Below, one piece after another: positions 42,790-52,960 of a stretch of DNA of 60,124 nucleotides. The notes beneath the pieces are model-generated. The model was not told where the DNA came from. It was given only the letters and a program-made list of their open reading frames with translations, and searched no databases. Position 1 is the first letter of the stretch. Each line of letters begins with the position of its first letter. Origin of the DNA: an uncultured Flaviramulus sp. (GTDB taxonomy: Bacteria > Bacteroidota > Bacteroidia > Flavobacteriales > Flavobacteriaceae); contig CANLXL010000017.1 of the NCBI GenBank assembly GCA_947495125.1, forward strand, positions 1 to 60,124, read 5' to 3'. Position numbers and translations under genes: made by a program.

Positions 42790-44553
42790 ATGAAAACTAA
42801 AATGAAATCATTATTGCTATTACCTTTTTTTGCCCTTTTAATGTTGACGTCTTGTCAGGAAGAAATTGTGGAGGTAACCGATCCTAATGAAACAGAAGCA
42901 CTCGTTGCTGATTCTCCTTTAACCTCTTTAATTAGCTCTGCCGCAAGAATGGATGGGTCTTTTGACAACATTATTGATAAAGCCAGTTGTTTATCTATAG
43001 AATTACCGGTTACGGTTGTTGTTAATGGATTGGAGATTACCATCGATTCTAAAGAAGATTACAAAGTTATTGAAGCTATTTTTAACGAATTTGAAGAAGA
43101 CGATGACCACCTGGAAATTATATTTCCGATTACAATTATTACAGAAAATCATGATGATATCGTAATTAATAATGCCAATGAATTAAAAGAATTCGTTGAT
43201 GATTGTAAAGGAGAGAACGAGGAAGATGAAGATATAGAATGTATTGATTTCAAATACCCAATTTCATTTTCTATTTATAATGGTGAATTCGAAGTAATCG
43301 ATGTCATCTCGGTTGAAAATGATAGAGAATTATATAAGTTTATTAAGCGTGTAAAAAATTCGGAGTTTTTAGCAAGCCTTAACTTTCCGGTAACTATGGT
43401 TTTAGCTGATGGTAGTGAAAAAGTTGTTAATAATAATGAAGAATTACAAAATACTATTGAAGACGCCAAAGATGCCTGTGATGAAGATGATGATAATGAT
43501 TATGGTGATGACGATTTTACAAAAGAACGTTTAGATGAGTATTTACAGATCTGCCCTTGGGTTGTTCATGAGTTTAAAAGAAATGAAGATAATTTAAATG
43601 AGGAATACCGCGAATATGCGATTCAATTTAAGGAAGATGGTGTGGTTAAAGTACGTGCCAGAAATGGTGATTTGTTAACAGGTACCTGGAGTACACGAGT
43701 AACAGATAGAGGGGCATTAATTAAATTAGAGTTTGATACTCTGGTAGACTTTACCCTAGAGTGGTTTGTTTATGACATCGAGTATGGTACGATTAAACTG
43801 TATCAAGAAGGCGGAAACAGAATTATCTTAAAGAAAAACTGCGATGTTATAGTAGATCATACCAAAGAGCGCATTGAGAACTTTTTACAAGAATGTTTAT
43901 GGAGAATCACACGATTAAGTGTTGATGGCACAGATAATGAAAAGGATTATATAGGAACCCCGTTTAAATTCTTTGAAGACAATGTGGTTAAACTAAGAGT
44001 AAAAGGAGAGTATATTGAAGGAACATATAATGTTTTAGCCTATAATAATGAAGGGTTTGTATTGCAAATTAATTTAGAGAACAGACCTAACCTACAGCTG
44101 GAATGGTTTGTTACTTTCTTGCAACCTGGTTTAATTAAACTGGAGTCTCTAGGGAACCTTGAAAATCAAATGGTGTTAAAAAGATTCTGCCCGGATGGCG
44201 ATGAGGATATCGATTATATTAATGATGTTGTTATTGCAGGAGAATGGGAAGTCGCATTATACGAAGATGGAGACATTAATAAAACGGAAGAATACTTTAT
44301 GTATACCATAGATTTCTTAGAAAATGGTTATATCAAAGTTACCGACCCTAATGAAGGTATTATTGACGGTTCATGGTTGGCATTCAGAAATGAAGGATTA
44401 TACTTTGGTATGAATTATGGTATCGAACCACCTTTCGATGCATTAAACCATAGATGGAAAATATTAGAAATTACTCCAAATAGAATTGAATTGAAAGATT
44501 TAAATGCTAATGGAGAGATAGAACGCATATTGGTTCTTGAAAAGAAAGCATAA
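42790..44553 (+). CDS. Large surface lipoprotein with four cysteine-bracketed modules
   Basis: 587-aa lipoprotein, family not recognised. Lipobox LTSC gives Cys22. Its eight other cysteines form four pairs, each enclosing one module: Cys67-139 and Cys151-230 (each with two units of a strand-rich motif, [FLY]P[IV][ST] ... NN..EL..xI), and Cys255-351 and Cys369-467 (lipocalin-like ~110-residue domains: TKERL/IxxFLQxC, then W, GxW/Y, LEWF, L/IIKL). A third lipocalin-like domain (about 482-587, EWEVALYEDG ... GSWLAF ... HRWKILEI) has no cysteines. The N-terminal half is very acidic. Divergent from the sigma gene with ECF promoter B in front, so it is predicted to belong to that regulon. ATG 42790 chosen for the signal peptide. 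A terminator follows. Confidence 0.85.
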   Translation: MKTKMKSLLLLPFFALLMLTSCQEEIVEVTDPNETEALVADSPLTSLISSAARMDGSFDNIIDKASCLSIELPVTVVVNGLEITIDSKEDYKVIEAIFNEFEEDDDHLEIIFPITIITENHDDIVINNANELKEFVDDCKGENEEDEDIECIDFKYPISFSIYNGEFEVIDVISVENDRELYKFIKRVKNSEFLASLNFPVTMVLADGSEKVVNNNEELQNTIEDAKDACDEDDDNDYGDDDFTKERLDEYLQICPWVVHEFKRNEDNLNEEYREYAIQFKEDGVVKVRARNGDLLTGTWSTRVTDRGALIKLEFDTLVDFTLEWFVYDIEYGTIKLYQEGGNRIILKKNCDVIVDHTKERIENFLQECLWRITRLSVDGTDNEKDYIGTPFKFFEDNVVKLRVKGEYIEGTYNVLAYNNEGFVLQINLENRPNLQLEWFVTFLQPGLIKLESLGNLENQMVLKRFCPDGDEDIDYINDVVIAGEWEVALYEDGDINKTEEYFMYTIDFLENGYIKVTDPNEGIIDGSWLAFRNEGLYFGMNYGIEPPFDALNHRWKILEITPNRIELKDLNANGEIERILVLEKKA

Positions 44554-44624
44554 TTATGTTTTTGGTGAAAAGGAAAACTTAAATCTTTTCGGTTTGTTAG
44601 GTTAATTAGCGAAGTTTCCTTTAT

Positions 44625-44664
44625 AAGGGCTGTCAAATTAAATGTTTTGACAGCCCTTTTTTTT
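44625..44664 (+). terminator. Terminator of the large lipoprotein gene
   Basis: AAGGGCTGTCAAA / TTTGACAGCCCTT, 13-bp perfect stem, 8-base T-run. It is 70 bases after the stop. Confidence 0.9.
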
Positions 44665-44903
44665 ATTCCTCTTTTTTATAGATCGATATTTCAATAATAT
44701 ATTTCAAGTCTTTAGTAATAACCTACGCTTGAGTTTTTTACTGAACAAACAAAATAATTCCCATTCCCGTGAAACATAGTTTCTTTAATTATGGATATTT
44801 GACTTTAGACATAAATTCTATGTTCAGCTATCTCTTAAAAAAACAATAAAAAAGAATAGGTTAAAATGGGAATCTATCTAAAGAAAAAAACAAAATATTT
44901 CTT
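44665..44903. other. Gene-free stretch before ffh
   Basis: The full gap 44554-44959 (406 bases) has no gene. It holds the terminator, an AT-rich middle with a distant inverted pair ATTCCCATT ... AATGGGAAT (about 44757 and 44868), and the ffh promoter. Nothing else recognised. Confidence 0.4.
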
Positions 44904-44911
44904 TACTTTTG
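44904..44911 (+). promoter_or_regulatory. -7 element of the ffh promoter
   Basis: TACTTTTG, exact TAnnTTTG, 48 bases before the ffh ATG at 44960. It confirms that the in-frame ATG further upstream (44909) lies at the promoter and is not the start. Confidence 0.7.
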
Positions 44912-44959
44912 CATCTTTATTTATGCATCCAAGATGTACTTAAAATTTCAATAAAACTT

Positions 44960-46288
44960 ATGTTTAATAATTTAAGCGATAAATTAGATAAAGCGTTACA
45001 CGTACTTAAAGGGCATGGTAGCATTACAGAAGTAAATGTGGCTGAGACCTTAAAGGAAGTAAGACGCGCTTTATTAGACGCCGATGTTAACTTTAAAATA
45101 GCAAAACAGTTTACCAACAGCGTTAAAGAAAAAGCACTTGGACAAAATGTTTTAACAGCATTGCAGCCGGGTCAGCTTATGGTAAAAATCGTAAAGGACG
45201 AACTTACCGAACTTATGGGAGGCGATGCCGAAGGGATTAATCTTTCGGGAACACCTAGTGTTATTTTAATGTCTGGTTTGCAAGGTTCTGGTAAAACAAC
45301 CTTTTCGGGTAAACTGGCTAATTATCTTAAAAACAAAAAAACAAAAAAACCTTTGTTAGTAGCTTGTGATGTTTATCGTCCGGCGGCAATAGATCAGTTA
45401 CACATTGTTGGAGAACAAATCGGTGTTGAGGTTTTTAGTGATCGAGGTAATAACGATCCCGTAGCTATTTCTAAGGCTGCTATTGCACATGCTAAAGCAA
45501 ATGGTTTTAATGTAGTGATTATTGATACTGCAGGTCGTTTAGCTGTGGATGAGGTGATGATGACCGAAATATCAAACATTCATAAAGCCATTCAGCCTCA
45601 GGAAACCTTGTTTGTTGTAGACGCTATGACCGGGCAAGATGCTGTAAATACGGCTAAAGCTTTTAATGATACTTTGAATTTTGATGGTGTTATTCTAACA
45701 AAGCTAGATGGAGATACCAGGGGCGGAGCTGCAATTTCGATCAAATCAGTGGTAAATAAACCCATTAAGTTTATTGGTACCGGTGAGAAAATGGAAGCTA
45801 TTGATGTGTTCTATCCATCACGTATGGCAGATCGTATCCTTGGAATGGGAGATGTTGTGTCCTTAGTTGAAAGAGCGCAAGAACAGTTTGATGAGCAAGA
45901 AGCGCGTAAACTTCAAAAGAAAATAGCCAAAAATCAGTTTGGTTTTGATGATTTCTTAAAGCAAATTCAGCAAATTAAGAAAATGGGGAATATGAAAGAC
46001 CTTGTAGGGATGATTCCCGGTGCTGGAAAAATGATGAAAGATGTCGATATTGATGATGATGCTTTTAAAGGCATTGAGGCTATTATTCATTCAATGACAC
46101 CTAAGGAACGCAGTAACCCTTCCATTATAAACGCTAGTAGAAAAAAACGTATAGGAAGTGGTTCCGGGACTTCTGTTCAACAGGTGAATCAGTTGTTAAA
46201 GCAGTTCAACCAAATGAGCAAAATGATGAAGATGATGCAAGGTGGTGGAGGTAAAAAGATGATGCAAATGATGAAGAACATGAGGTAG
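44960..46288 (+). CDS. ffh: Signal recognition particle protein Ffh (SRP54)
   Basis: 442-aa SRP GTPase. N domain 1-90 (MFNNLSDKLDKALHVLKG), G domain with GLQGSGKTT (106-114), DVYRPAAIDQL, DTAGRLAVDE, TKLDGDTRGGAA, then the M domain from about 310, with a Met-rich C-terminus (MSKMMKMMQGGGGKKMMQMM) that binds signal peptides and 4.5S RNA. It works with FtsY at 15649. No 4.5S RNA is recognised in the window. Start defined by family alignment and promoter position. folD follows after 63 bases and may be co-transcribed. Confidence 0.97.
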   Translation: MFNNLSDKLDKALHVLKGHGSITEVNVAETLKEVRRALLDADVNFKIAKQFTNSVKEKALGQNVLTALQPGQLMVKIVKDELTELMGGDAEGINLSGTPSVILMSGLQGSGKTTFSGKLANYLKNKKTKKPLLVACDVYRPAAIDQLHIVGEQIGVEVFSDRGNNDPVAISKAAIAHAKANGFNVVIIDTAGRLAVDEVMMTEISNIHKAIQPQETLFVVDAMTGQDAVNTAKAFNDTLNFDGVILTKLDGDTRGGAAISIKSVVNKPIKFIGTGEKMEAIDVFYPSRMADRILGMGDVVSLVERAQEQFDEQEARKLQKKIAKNQFGFDDFLKQIQQIKKMGNMKDLVGMIPGAGKMMKDVDIDDDAFKGIEAIIHSMTPKERSNPSIINASRKKRIGSGSGTSVQQVNQLLKQFNQMSKMMKMMQGGGGKKMMQMMKNMR

Positions 46289-46351
46289 AACTCATGTTTT
46301 TTTATTGATAAGAACATCGAAAAAAATATAGATATAAAATAATAGGGGATA

Positions 46352-47230
46352 ATGGTAATTCTAGACGGGAAAAAAGTAAGTAATGATATTAAGGAAGAAA
46401 TAGCTAAAGACGTAGCTCAGATAGTTTCTAATGGTGAAAAAGTTCCGCATCTTGCAGCCATACTAGTGGGAACCGATGGCGCTAGTATGACTTATGTTAA
46501 TGCTAAGGTTAAAGCCTGCGAACGTATTGGTTTTAATTCTACCTTAATCGATTTACCCGAAGAAACATCAGAAGAAGTTTTACTTGATCATATTCAAAAC
46601 TTAAATTCGAATAAAGATATAGATGGCTTTATTGTTCAATTACCATTACCAAAACATATCGATGAGCAAAAAGTATTAATGGCTGTAAATCCGGATAAAG
46701 ATGTTGATGGGTTTCATCCTACCAATGTAGGAAGAATGGCGCTGGATCTCCCTTGTTTTTTACCTGCAACACCATACGGGATTTTAGAACTGTTAGAGCG
46801 TTATAGTGTTGAAACATCCGGGAAGAATGTTGTTGTCATGGGTAGAAGTCATATTGTTGGTCGCCCTATGAGTATTTTAATGAGTCAAAAAAGAAAAGCT
46901 GGAGATGCCACGGTTACCGTTGTTCATAGTCGAACTAAGAACTTGGCGGAAATTACTAAAAAGGCAGATATTATTGTCGCTGCAATAGGGATTTCAGAAT
47001 TTTTAACCGGAGATATGGTTAAGGATGGTGTTGTTATTATCGATGTTGGAATTACGAGAATTCCAGACGATACGAAAAAGAATGGCTATCGTTTAGCAGG
47101 AGATGTGCATTTTGAAAGTGTTAGCCCTAAAGCAAGTTTTATAACACCGGTTCCGGGAGGTGTTGGACCAATGACCATTGCTATGTTGCTTAAAAATACC
47201 TTACTTGCAAGAGAAAGACATGTGATGTGA
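46352..47230 (+). CDS. folD: Methylenetetrahydrofolate dehydrogenase/cyclohydrolase FolD
   Basis: 292-aa bifunctional enzyme interconverting 5,10-methylene-, methenyl- and 10-formyl-THF. Motifs: [14 protein letters not shown] (catalytic Lys), the Q-L-P-L-P loop [38 protein letters not shown], the NADP-binding [10 protein letters not shown], and PGGVGPMT close to the end. Complete length. It follows ffh after 63 bases; the next gene has its own promoter. Confidence 0.97.
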   Translation: MVILDGKKVSNDIKEEIAKDVAQIVSNGEKVPHLAAILVGTDGASMTYVNAKVKACERIGFNSTLIDLPEETSEEVLLDHIQNLNSNKDIDGFIVQLPLPKHIDEQKVLMAVNPDKDVDGFHPTNVGRMALDLPCFLPATPYGILELLERYSVETSGKNVVVMGRSHIVGRPMSILMSQKRKAGDATVTVVHSRTKNLAEITKKADIIVAAIGISEFLTGDMVKDGVVIIDVGITRIPDDTKKNGYRLAGDVHFESVSPKASFITPVPGGVGPMTIAMLLKNTLLARERHVM

Positions 47231-47325
47231 TTTAGGCTTAATTATTATATTGTAAGTTTTTTCGTTAAATACTATTATTATCTTAAAAAACTTCTCCGTT
47301 GGTTAATAAAAATTTAACATTGCGT

Positions 47326-47333
47326 TATATTTG
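47326..47333 (+). promoter_or_regulatory. -7 element in front of the second ECF sigma gene
   Basis: TATATTTG, exact TAnnTTTG. The nearest TTG (47299-47301) is 24 bases away, slightly too far. It lies 10 bases before the ATG, so the leader would be very short. Confidence 0.55.
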
Positions 47334-47342
47334 TCTTAATTA

Positions 47343-47954
47343 ATGAACCTAACTCAAGAAAAAATAATAACAGACGAAGATTTCTCATGGCATAAATTTG
47401 TAGATGGTGATAAAACAGCTTTTGCTGCTATTTACAGTTTAAATGTGGATGCCTTGTTTTCTTATGGCATGAAGTTATGCCCCGATAGAGACTTCGTTAA
47501 AGATTGTATTCAAGATGTTTTTTTGGATGTTTTTGAACACCGTACAAAACTTTCAACCCCCAGAAGTGTTAGGCATTATTTATTTATGGTGCTTAAGAGA
47601 ACCCTGTTTAGAAAACTCAAAAAAGAAAACAAAAAACAAAGCCTGTCCGAATTCGAAAACCTATCGTTCATGACAGAATACGATATGGAGTCTAAAACTA
47701 TTGATAGAGAGGATGAGGCCCATAAAAAAGATATAATCAATCAAATAATAAAAGAGCTAACACCTAAGCAGCAAGAAATACTATACCTAAGGTTTACGAA
47801 GGACTTCAGTTATGTTGAGATTTCAGAAATTGTTGATATTGACCATAACTCTGTGCGTAAACAGGTCTATAGATCTATAAAGAAATTACGAAAACATGAT
47901 GTCTTCAAAGATGTTATCAAAATCATGGTGTGTACTTCTTTACTCAATATCTAA
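47343..47954 (+). CDS. RNA polymerase sigma factor, ECF subfamily
   Basis: 203-aa ECF sigma factor. Region 2 (about 20-95, FVDGDKTAFAAIYSLNVDAL, DCIQDVFLDVFEHR, HYLFMVLKRTLFRKL), region 4 (about 135-190, IIKELTPKQQEILYLRFTKD, ISEIVDIDHNSVRKQVYRSI). It is the first gene of the FecR-SusC-SusD locus, and the FecR protein encoded next should be its anti-sigma factor. The gene appears constitutively transcribed from a TAnnTTTG promoter. Confidence 0.94.
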   Translation: MNLTQEKIITDEDFSWHKFVDGDKTAFAAIYSLNVDALFSYGMKLCPDRDFVKDCIQDVFLDVFEHRTKLSTPRSVRHYLFMVLKRTLFRKLKKENKKQSLSEFENLSFMTEYDMESKTIDREDEAHKKDIINQIIKELTPKQQEILYLRFTKDFSYVEISEIVDIDHNSVRKQVYRSIKKLRKHDVFKDVIKIMVCTSLLNI

Positions 47955-48087
47955 GCTGTATTTTATAAAAAAAAACTGTATTTAAGTGGTTGATTTTTAG
48001 ATATTTGATTTTTATTTGCAAAAAAAACGTTAAAAAAGTGTCCACAAATTAAGCGTTCTCTCCACTATATAATAAATCGGAAAAGAT

Positions 48088-49296
48088 ATGGAGCCTTATT
48101 CGAGGTATTTAGAGGACAAATATTTTATAGATTGGGTGTGTAGCCCAACTCCGGAAAGCAATGCTTTTTGGGAATCTTACGTCAATGAAAATCCAAAGGA
48201 AAAAGAAATAGTGCATACACTAAAAAATGTACTGCTTAATTTAAAAACTGAAGACGCTTTTATTTCTGTTGAAGAAAAACAGGAAATATTAGAGCGCATT
48301 TTAGATAGAACAAGTCATACCCAAATAAGACGATTAAATAGATATAGCCCTGTTAAAAAGTATTATAAATATGCGGCTATATTAATCATTGTTATCACTT
48401 CAGGTGTTTTTGTTAATAATAGCATTGGCAGCAGAGAAGCATTGCCATTTAGCGATATTAATATTACGGCTCACGATTCAATCATCAATACACAATTAAC
48501 TTTTGCTACCGGAGAACAGTTGTTAATCGAAGAAGAGAAATCCACCATAGAATATAATCATCTGGGAAATATTATTGTAAATCAAAATGATACAATAAGC
48601 AATAGTATTGCAAATAATGAGGATGAGGTAGAATCTTTAAATACACTAATGATTCCATATGGTAGACGCAGTAGAATAACGCTTTCAGATGGGACTATAG
48701 CACATCTTAATGCAGGAACTCAATTTGTGTTTCCGGATAAATTTATTGGAGATAAAAGAACCGTATTTTTATCAGGTGAAGCGTTTTTCGAGGTGGCGCA
48801 TAATAATAAGAGACCATTTATAGTAAAAACAATAGAAGAACAAATAGCGATAGAGGTTCTGGGAACGAAGTTCAATGTTTCCGCCTATCCCTCGGATCAC
48901 GAGGTTTTAACCGTTTTAACCGAAGGAAAAGTTAATGTGGTTGAACATAATATATTTAGAGATAAAAGAACACTTTTAAAACCCGGTGAATTGGCATCAT
49001 GGCATAAAGGTGATGAAAGTTTAGATGTTAAAGAGGTAAATACAGATCATCATACATTATGGATTCAAGGCCTTTTACACTTTGAAAGTGAACCCATCGT
49101 TAATGTCATTAAGAAGTTAGAACGCTTTTATAATATTCGCGTAGCATTTGGAGAGCTTACAGATGAAGTTACCGATACCAGTATAAGTGGAAAATTGGAT
49201 TTGAACGATGATATAGAAATCACACTTGAAAATTTAATGATAACCACCGGATTTAATTTTGAAACCAATAATAACAAAAACTATATGATAAACTAA
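48088..49296 (+). CDS. FecR family anti-sigma factor
   Basis: 402-aa inner-membrane regulator, the larger Sus-type form. Cytoplasmic domain 1-85, membrane helix about 92-108 (YYKYAAILIIVITSGVFV), periplasmic FecR domain about 190-290 (RRSRITLSDGTIAHLNAGTQ, GEAFFEVAHNNKRPF, VLGTKFNVSAYP), then DUF4974 (about 325-402, FESEPIVNVIKKLERFYNI). Paired with the sigma gene 134 bases upstream and with a SusC that has an STN domain 120 bases downstream. Relays ligand binding from SusC to the sigma factor. Confidence 0.94.
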   Translation: MEPYSRYLEDKYFIDWVCSPTPESNAFWESYVNENPKEKEIVHTLKNVLLNLKTEDAFISVEEKQEILERILDRTSHTQIRRLNRYSPVKKYYKYAAILIIVITSGVFVNNSIGSREALPFSDINITAHDSIINTQLTFATGEQLLIEEEKSTIEYNHLGNIIVNQNDTISNSIANNEDEVESLNTLMIPYGRRSRITLSDGTIAHLNAGTQFVFPDKFIGDKRTVFLSGEAFFEVAHNNKRPFIVKTIEEQIAIEVLGTKFNVSAYPSDHEVLTVLTEGKVNVVEHNIFRDKRTLLKPGELASWHKGDESLDVKEVNTDHHTLWIQGLLHFESEPIVNVIKKLERFYNIRVAFGELTDEVTDTSISGKLDLNDDIEITLENLMITTGFNFETNNNKNYMIN

Positions 49297-49332
49297 TACC
49301 AGAATTATATGACAAACTAACTCAAAAAAAAA

Positions 49333-49358
49333 CCAGAGAATGCGCCAACATTCCCTGG
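49333..49358. other. Hairpin between fecR and susC
   Basis: CCAGAGAATG-CGCCAA-CATTCCCTGG, 10-bp arms with one mismatch, flanked by A-runs on both sides in the + strand. On the - strand it is followed by T residues and looks like a terminator for antisense transcription; in the + strand mRNA it is only a leader hairpin. Purpose unclear. Confidence 0.35.
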
Positions 49359-49415
49359 CTAAAAAAAATCTGTTGTGATAACAGATATTGTTTAATTAAT
49401 AAACCAATCAAATTT

Positions 49416-52400
49416 ATGAAAAAAAAACAGATTTTCTATGATTCTCTATTGAATTATAGGAAGAAAGCTCTACTAGTGATGAAGTGTCTAAGCTTATTTT
49501 TAGTATTATTCTCATTTTATTCCTTTACAGACTTATACTCACAGAACAAAAAACTAAAAATTGACTTAAAGGAAGCGACTTTAATTGACATAATTAAAGA
49601 GATTGAAAAGCAAAGTGAATTTGTATTCATCTATAACGATGAAATATTACCTGAACTTAAAAAGGTAAAAGGAGATATTCTTTTTAACAATAGATCCATT
49701 TATAGAATTTTGGATAAGGCGTTAAATACCACAGGCACAGGTAAGCTTATTTATTCAATAAATGATCGACAAGTTATTTTGAATAAAAAGGTTGAATTTA
49801 ATAGCCCGATAGATGTACAGCAAAATGTGATTTCAGGTACCGTTGTGGATGAAGCAGGTGTGCCATTGGGTGGTGTTAATATTTTAAAAGTAGGAACGAC
49901 TACTGGTACGCAAACCGATTTTGATGGAAACTTTTCTATCAATGCGGCTAATGGTGATCAATTAACATTTTCTTATATAGGGATGGAAACGGTTACCGTG
50001 ACTATTGACAATAATACAACTGTCAATGTGACCCTTAAGGAAGACGCAAGTCAGTTACAAGAAATTGTCGTTACGGCTTTAGGTATCAGCAGAGAAAAGA
50101 AATCTTTAGGTTATGCTGTAACCGAAGTAAAGAGTGAAGAACTAACAAAAGTGGGAAGCCCTAATGTGGTAGCATCTCTTTACGGAAAAGCACCTGGTGT
50201 ACAGATTAAATCGAATCCAGGTGGTGTAACCGCCGGTGTGAACGTTTTAATTAGAGGTGTTGGATCCTTAGGATCAACCAATCAACCTTTATTTGTTGTA
50301 GACGGAATTCCAATCGAACATGGTGATTCTAACTATAGTAGATGGGGAGGAAGTAACTCCAGTAATGGTGCTGCTGATATTAACCCTGAAGATATCGAAT
50401 CTTTATCGGTACTTAAAGGTGGTGCGGCCTCTGCGTTATACGGATCAAAAGCCTCTAATGGGGTTATCATTATTACTACAAAGGGTGGTAATATGAATAA
50501 ACAAGGTTTGGGCGTAGAATTTGTATCCAATGCAACTTTTGATAAGGTAGCGTATTTACCGAATTATCAAAATGAATATGGTTCAGGTTTTGACTCTCAA
50601 GTCTTTAGAACCAATACTGAAGGAGAGAACATTTACCATGAAACCTGGCCAAGTTTTGGACCAAAAATGGAAGGCCAAATGTTAAGATGGTGGGATGGCG
50701 AATTACGTCCATATTCTCCTCAGCCTAATAATATTAAGGATATTTACCAAACAGGACATACGATTACAAATACGTTAGCCATTAGTAAAGCAACTAAAGA
50801 TTATAATTTTAGATTGTCTTATACGAATTTAGGTTATGAAGGGCTTTTCCCGGGAGTTAAGCAAAAAAGAAATGTATTCAGTCTTAACTCTAGAGTGAAG
50901 CTAAGTGATAAATTGGATGTTACTTTTGTTGGAAATTTTTATGATATTACCACAACAAACCGTCCACCGTTATTATCTGGTTTAAATGCTTACGAATATC
51001 CAAGATCTACAAAGCTGGATCTGGTTAAAGCCAACTATAAACAAGATGGATATTTTAATGGCCAAGTAAGTGGAGATAGTGCTCCGGGTATGGTAAGAAA
51101 TTTTATGGGATTCTTATGGAATGCTAATGAAAATAACGATGAAGATAAAAAAGGTAGACTTGTAGGTAATGTTACTTTAGATTATAAGCCATTTAATAAT
51201 GTAAATGTGCGTGCAAGAGTAGGAACAGATCTTACGAATACTAACCGCCAGATTGAAAACGCAAGCAGAAACCCTGTTAATAGTGGTCAATACCAAGAGA
51301 ATTTTGGAAAAACCCAATTAGACTACTTTGAATTGTTAACGACCTATAATAAGGACATTAATGACGATTTTAACTTAGGAGTAACAGTGGGTGGTTCAAT
51401 TTCTAAACAAAAACACTCGGATAGTTATGTAAGAACTGATGGAGGTTTAATTGTTCCCAACTGGTTCAGTTTGAAAAACTCCGTTAGACAGAGAGTCGCT
51501 GATGGAAATAGAGATGGAAAAAGAATTGATGCCGTTTTTGGTGTGGCTTCTTTATCCTATCAAGATATGGTCTTCTTAGAAGTGACAGGAAGAAATGACT
51601 GGTCATCAACTTTGCCAAAGGCTAACCAATCGTTCTTCTATCCATCAGTTAGCGGTAGTTTTATATTTAGTGATTTATTACCGGATTGGACTTGGTTAGA
51701 TTATGCTAAAGTTAGAGGGTCATGGGCAAATACTGGTAATGATACAGGAAGTAACATTTATAGAGCAAATACAGTTTATAATTATGGAAATTATAACGGT
51801 GCCGTGACAAATACTTTTAGTAATTCGGTTCCACCAACAAACTTAGTGAATGAAAATTCATTGGTTACTGAGGTTGGTTTAGAAGCTAGAACACTTAATA
51901 ATAGGTTAGGGTTTGATATAACCTATTATAAGGAAAGTAGAACTGATCAAATAATTCCTTTAACAGTGCCTCAATCTTCTGGAGCAGGTTCGACTATTGT
52001 AAATGCCGGAAAACTTACGAACTCAGGTATAGAACTTCAGATAAATGCATTACCAATTGAAACAGAGAACTTTAGTTGGAGAACTGTTGCTAATTTTTCT
52101 AAAAACAAAAACGAAGTTGTAGAATTGGCTCAAGGTGTTGATCAACTTTTTAATCAAAGTAATATTGGTGGTGCCATCAGAAATCTTGCAAAAGTGGGTG
52201 TGCCTTATGGACAATGGGAAGCTTATACCTATCAAACTGATGCTAGTGGAAACAGAGTTATTGACGGTGATGGTTTGTATGTAAGAGATGATTCAGAACG
52301 TGTAAAAGTAGGTAATTCAACACCAGACTTAATTGGAGGTTTTACTAACATCTTTACCTATAAAGGATTTACTCTAAACGCTCATATTGATTTTGTAGTA

Positions 52401-52952
52401 GGAGGAGATATATTTTCTTTTACGAACTACTATGGTATAAATGCCGGAAAGTTAGAAGAATCACTTAAGTATAGAGATGAAGCAAATGGCGGGTTACCAT
52501 ATTATAAAGATACTAATGGAGACCTTATTCAGTTGCCGTCTCATACGTCGCCTTCTCCAAATGGACCAGTATATCATGATGGTATTATTTTAGACGGTGT
52601 CACTTCAGATGGACAACCAAATGCTAAATTAATTGATGCATTTGATTACTATATAAACACATACTTTTGGAATTTTGGTTTCCATGAAGAAGGTCTTTTT
52701 GATAATAGTTATGTGAAGCTAAGAGAGGTGTCATTAAAATATGAATTCGGTAGAGATGTAACTAAAAAATTAGGCATAGACAATTTGGAACTCGCCTTAA
52801 TTGGAAGAAACTTGTTCTATATCTATAAAAATGTACCTAATATAGATCCGGAAGCTGTTCTAGGAACCGGTGCCGGAGAACCATCAGCGGTGGATTTAGG
52901 ATCTCAGCCAGGGAGTAGAAGTCTTGGATTATCATTAAGAATTAGCTTATAA
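49416..52952 (+). CDS. SusC/RagA-type TonB-linked outer-membrane protein with STN domain
   Basis: 1178-aa outer-membrane importer. Long signal region (membrane stretch about 18-40, then YSQ), STN domain (about 48-125, IDIIKEIEKQSEFVFIYND), CarboxypepD_reg (about 140-220, SGTVVDEAGVPLGGVNILKV), plug (about 230-355, VLIRGVGSLGSTNQPLFVVD in parts: LIRGVGSLG, NQPLFVVDGIP, NGVIIITTKGG) and a barrel to the end (LGLSLRISL). It forms the pore of a SusCD complex with the protein encoded nine bases downstream. The STN domain and the upstream FecR/ECF pair show it also acts as the sensor. Ligand unknown; no glycoside hydrolase is in the locus. Confidence 0.96.
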   Translation: MKKKQIFYDSLLNYRKKALLVMKCLSLFLVLFSFYSFTDLYSQNKKLKIDLKEATLIDIIKEIEKQSEFVFIYNDEILPELKKVKGDILFNNRSIYRILDKALNTTGTGKLIYSINDRQVILNKKVEFNSPIDVQQNVISGTVVDEAGVPLGGVNILKVGTTTGTQTDFDGNFSINAANGDQLTFSYIGMETVTVTIDNNTTVNVTLKEDASQLQEIVVTALGISREKKSLGYAVTEVKSEELTKVGSPNVVASLYGKAPGVQIKSNPGGVTAGVNVLIRGVGSLGSTNQPLFVVDGIPIEHGDSNYSRWGGSNSSNGAADINPEDIESLSVLKGGAASALYGSKASNGVIIITTKGGNMNKQGLGVEFVSNATFDKVAYLPNYQNEYGSGFDSQVFRTNTEGENIYHETWPSFGPKMEGQMLRWWDGELRPYSPQPNNIKDIYQTGHTITNTLAISKATKDYNFRLSYTNLGYEGLFPGVKQKRNVFSLNSRVKLSDKLDVTFVGNFYDITTTNRPPLLSGLNAYEYPRSTKLDLVKANYKQDGYFNGQVSGDSAPGMVRNFMGFLWNANENNDEDKKGRLVGNVTLDYKPFNNVNVRARVGTDLTNTNRQIENASRNPVNSGQYQENFGKTQLDYFELLTTYNKDINDDFNLGVTVGGSISKQKHSDSYVRTDGGLIVPNWFSLKNSVRQRVADGNRDGKRIDAVFGVASLSYQDMVFLEVTGRNDWSSTLPKANQSFFYPSVSGSFIFSDLLPDWTWLDYAKVRGSWANTGNDTGSNIYRANTVYNYGNYNGAVTNTFSNSVPPTNLVNENSLVTEVGLEARTLNNRLGFDITYYKESRTDQIIPLTVPQSSGAGSTIVNAGKLTNSGIELQINALPIETENFSWRTVANFSKNKNEVVELAQGVDQLFNQSNIGGAIRNLAKVGVPYGQWEAYTYQTDASGNRVIDGDGLYVRDDSERVKVGNSTPDLIGGFTNIFTYKGFTLNAHIDFVVGGDIFSFTNYYGINAGKLEESLKYRDEANGGLPYYKDTNGDLIQLPSHTSPSPNGPVYHDGIILDGVTSDGQPNAKLIDAFDYYINTYFWNFGFHEEGLFDNSYVKLREVSLKYEFGRDVTKKLGIDNLELALIGRNLFYIYKNVPNIDPEAVLGTGAGEPSAVDLGSQPGSRSLGLSLRISL

Positions 52953-52960
52953 AAAAAATT

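Noticed and set aside
48038-48060. GTGTCC-N10-CGTTCTC upstream of the second fecR as the promoter of the second ECF factor
   Set aside because: It has a plausible look, but only one copy is in the window, the spacing differs from the first ECF motif, and nothing independent supports it.
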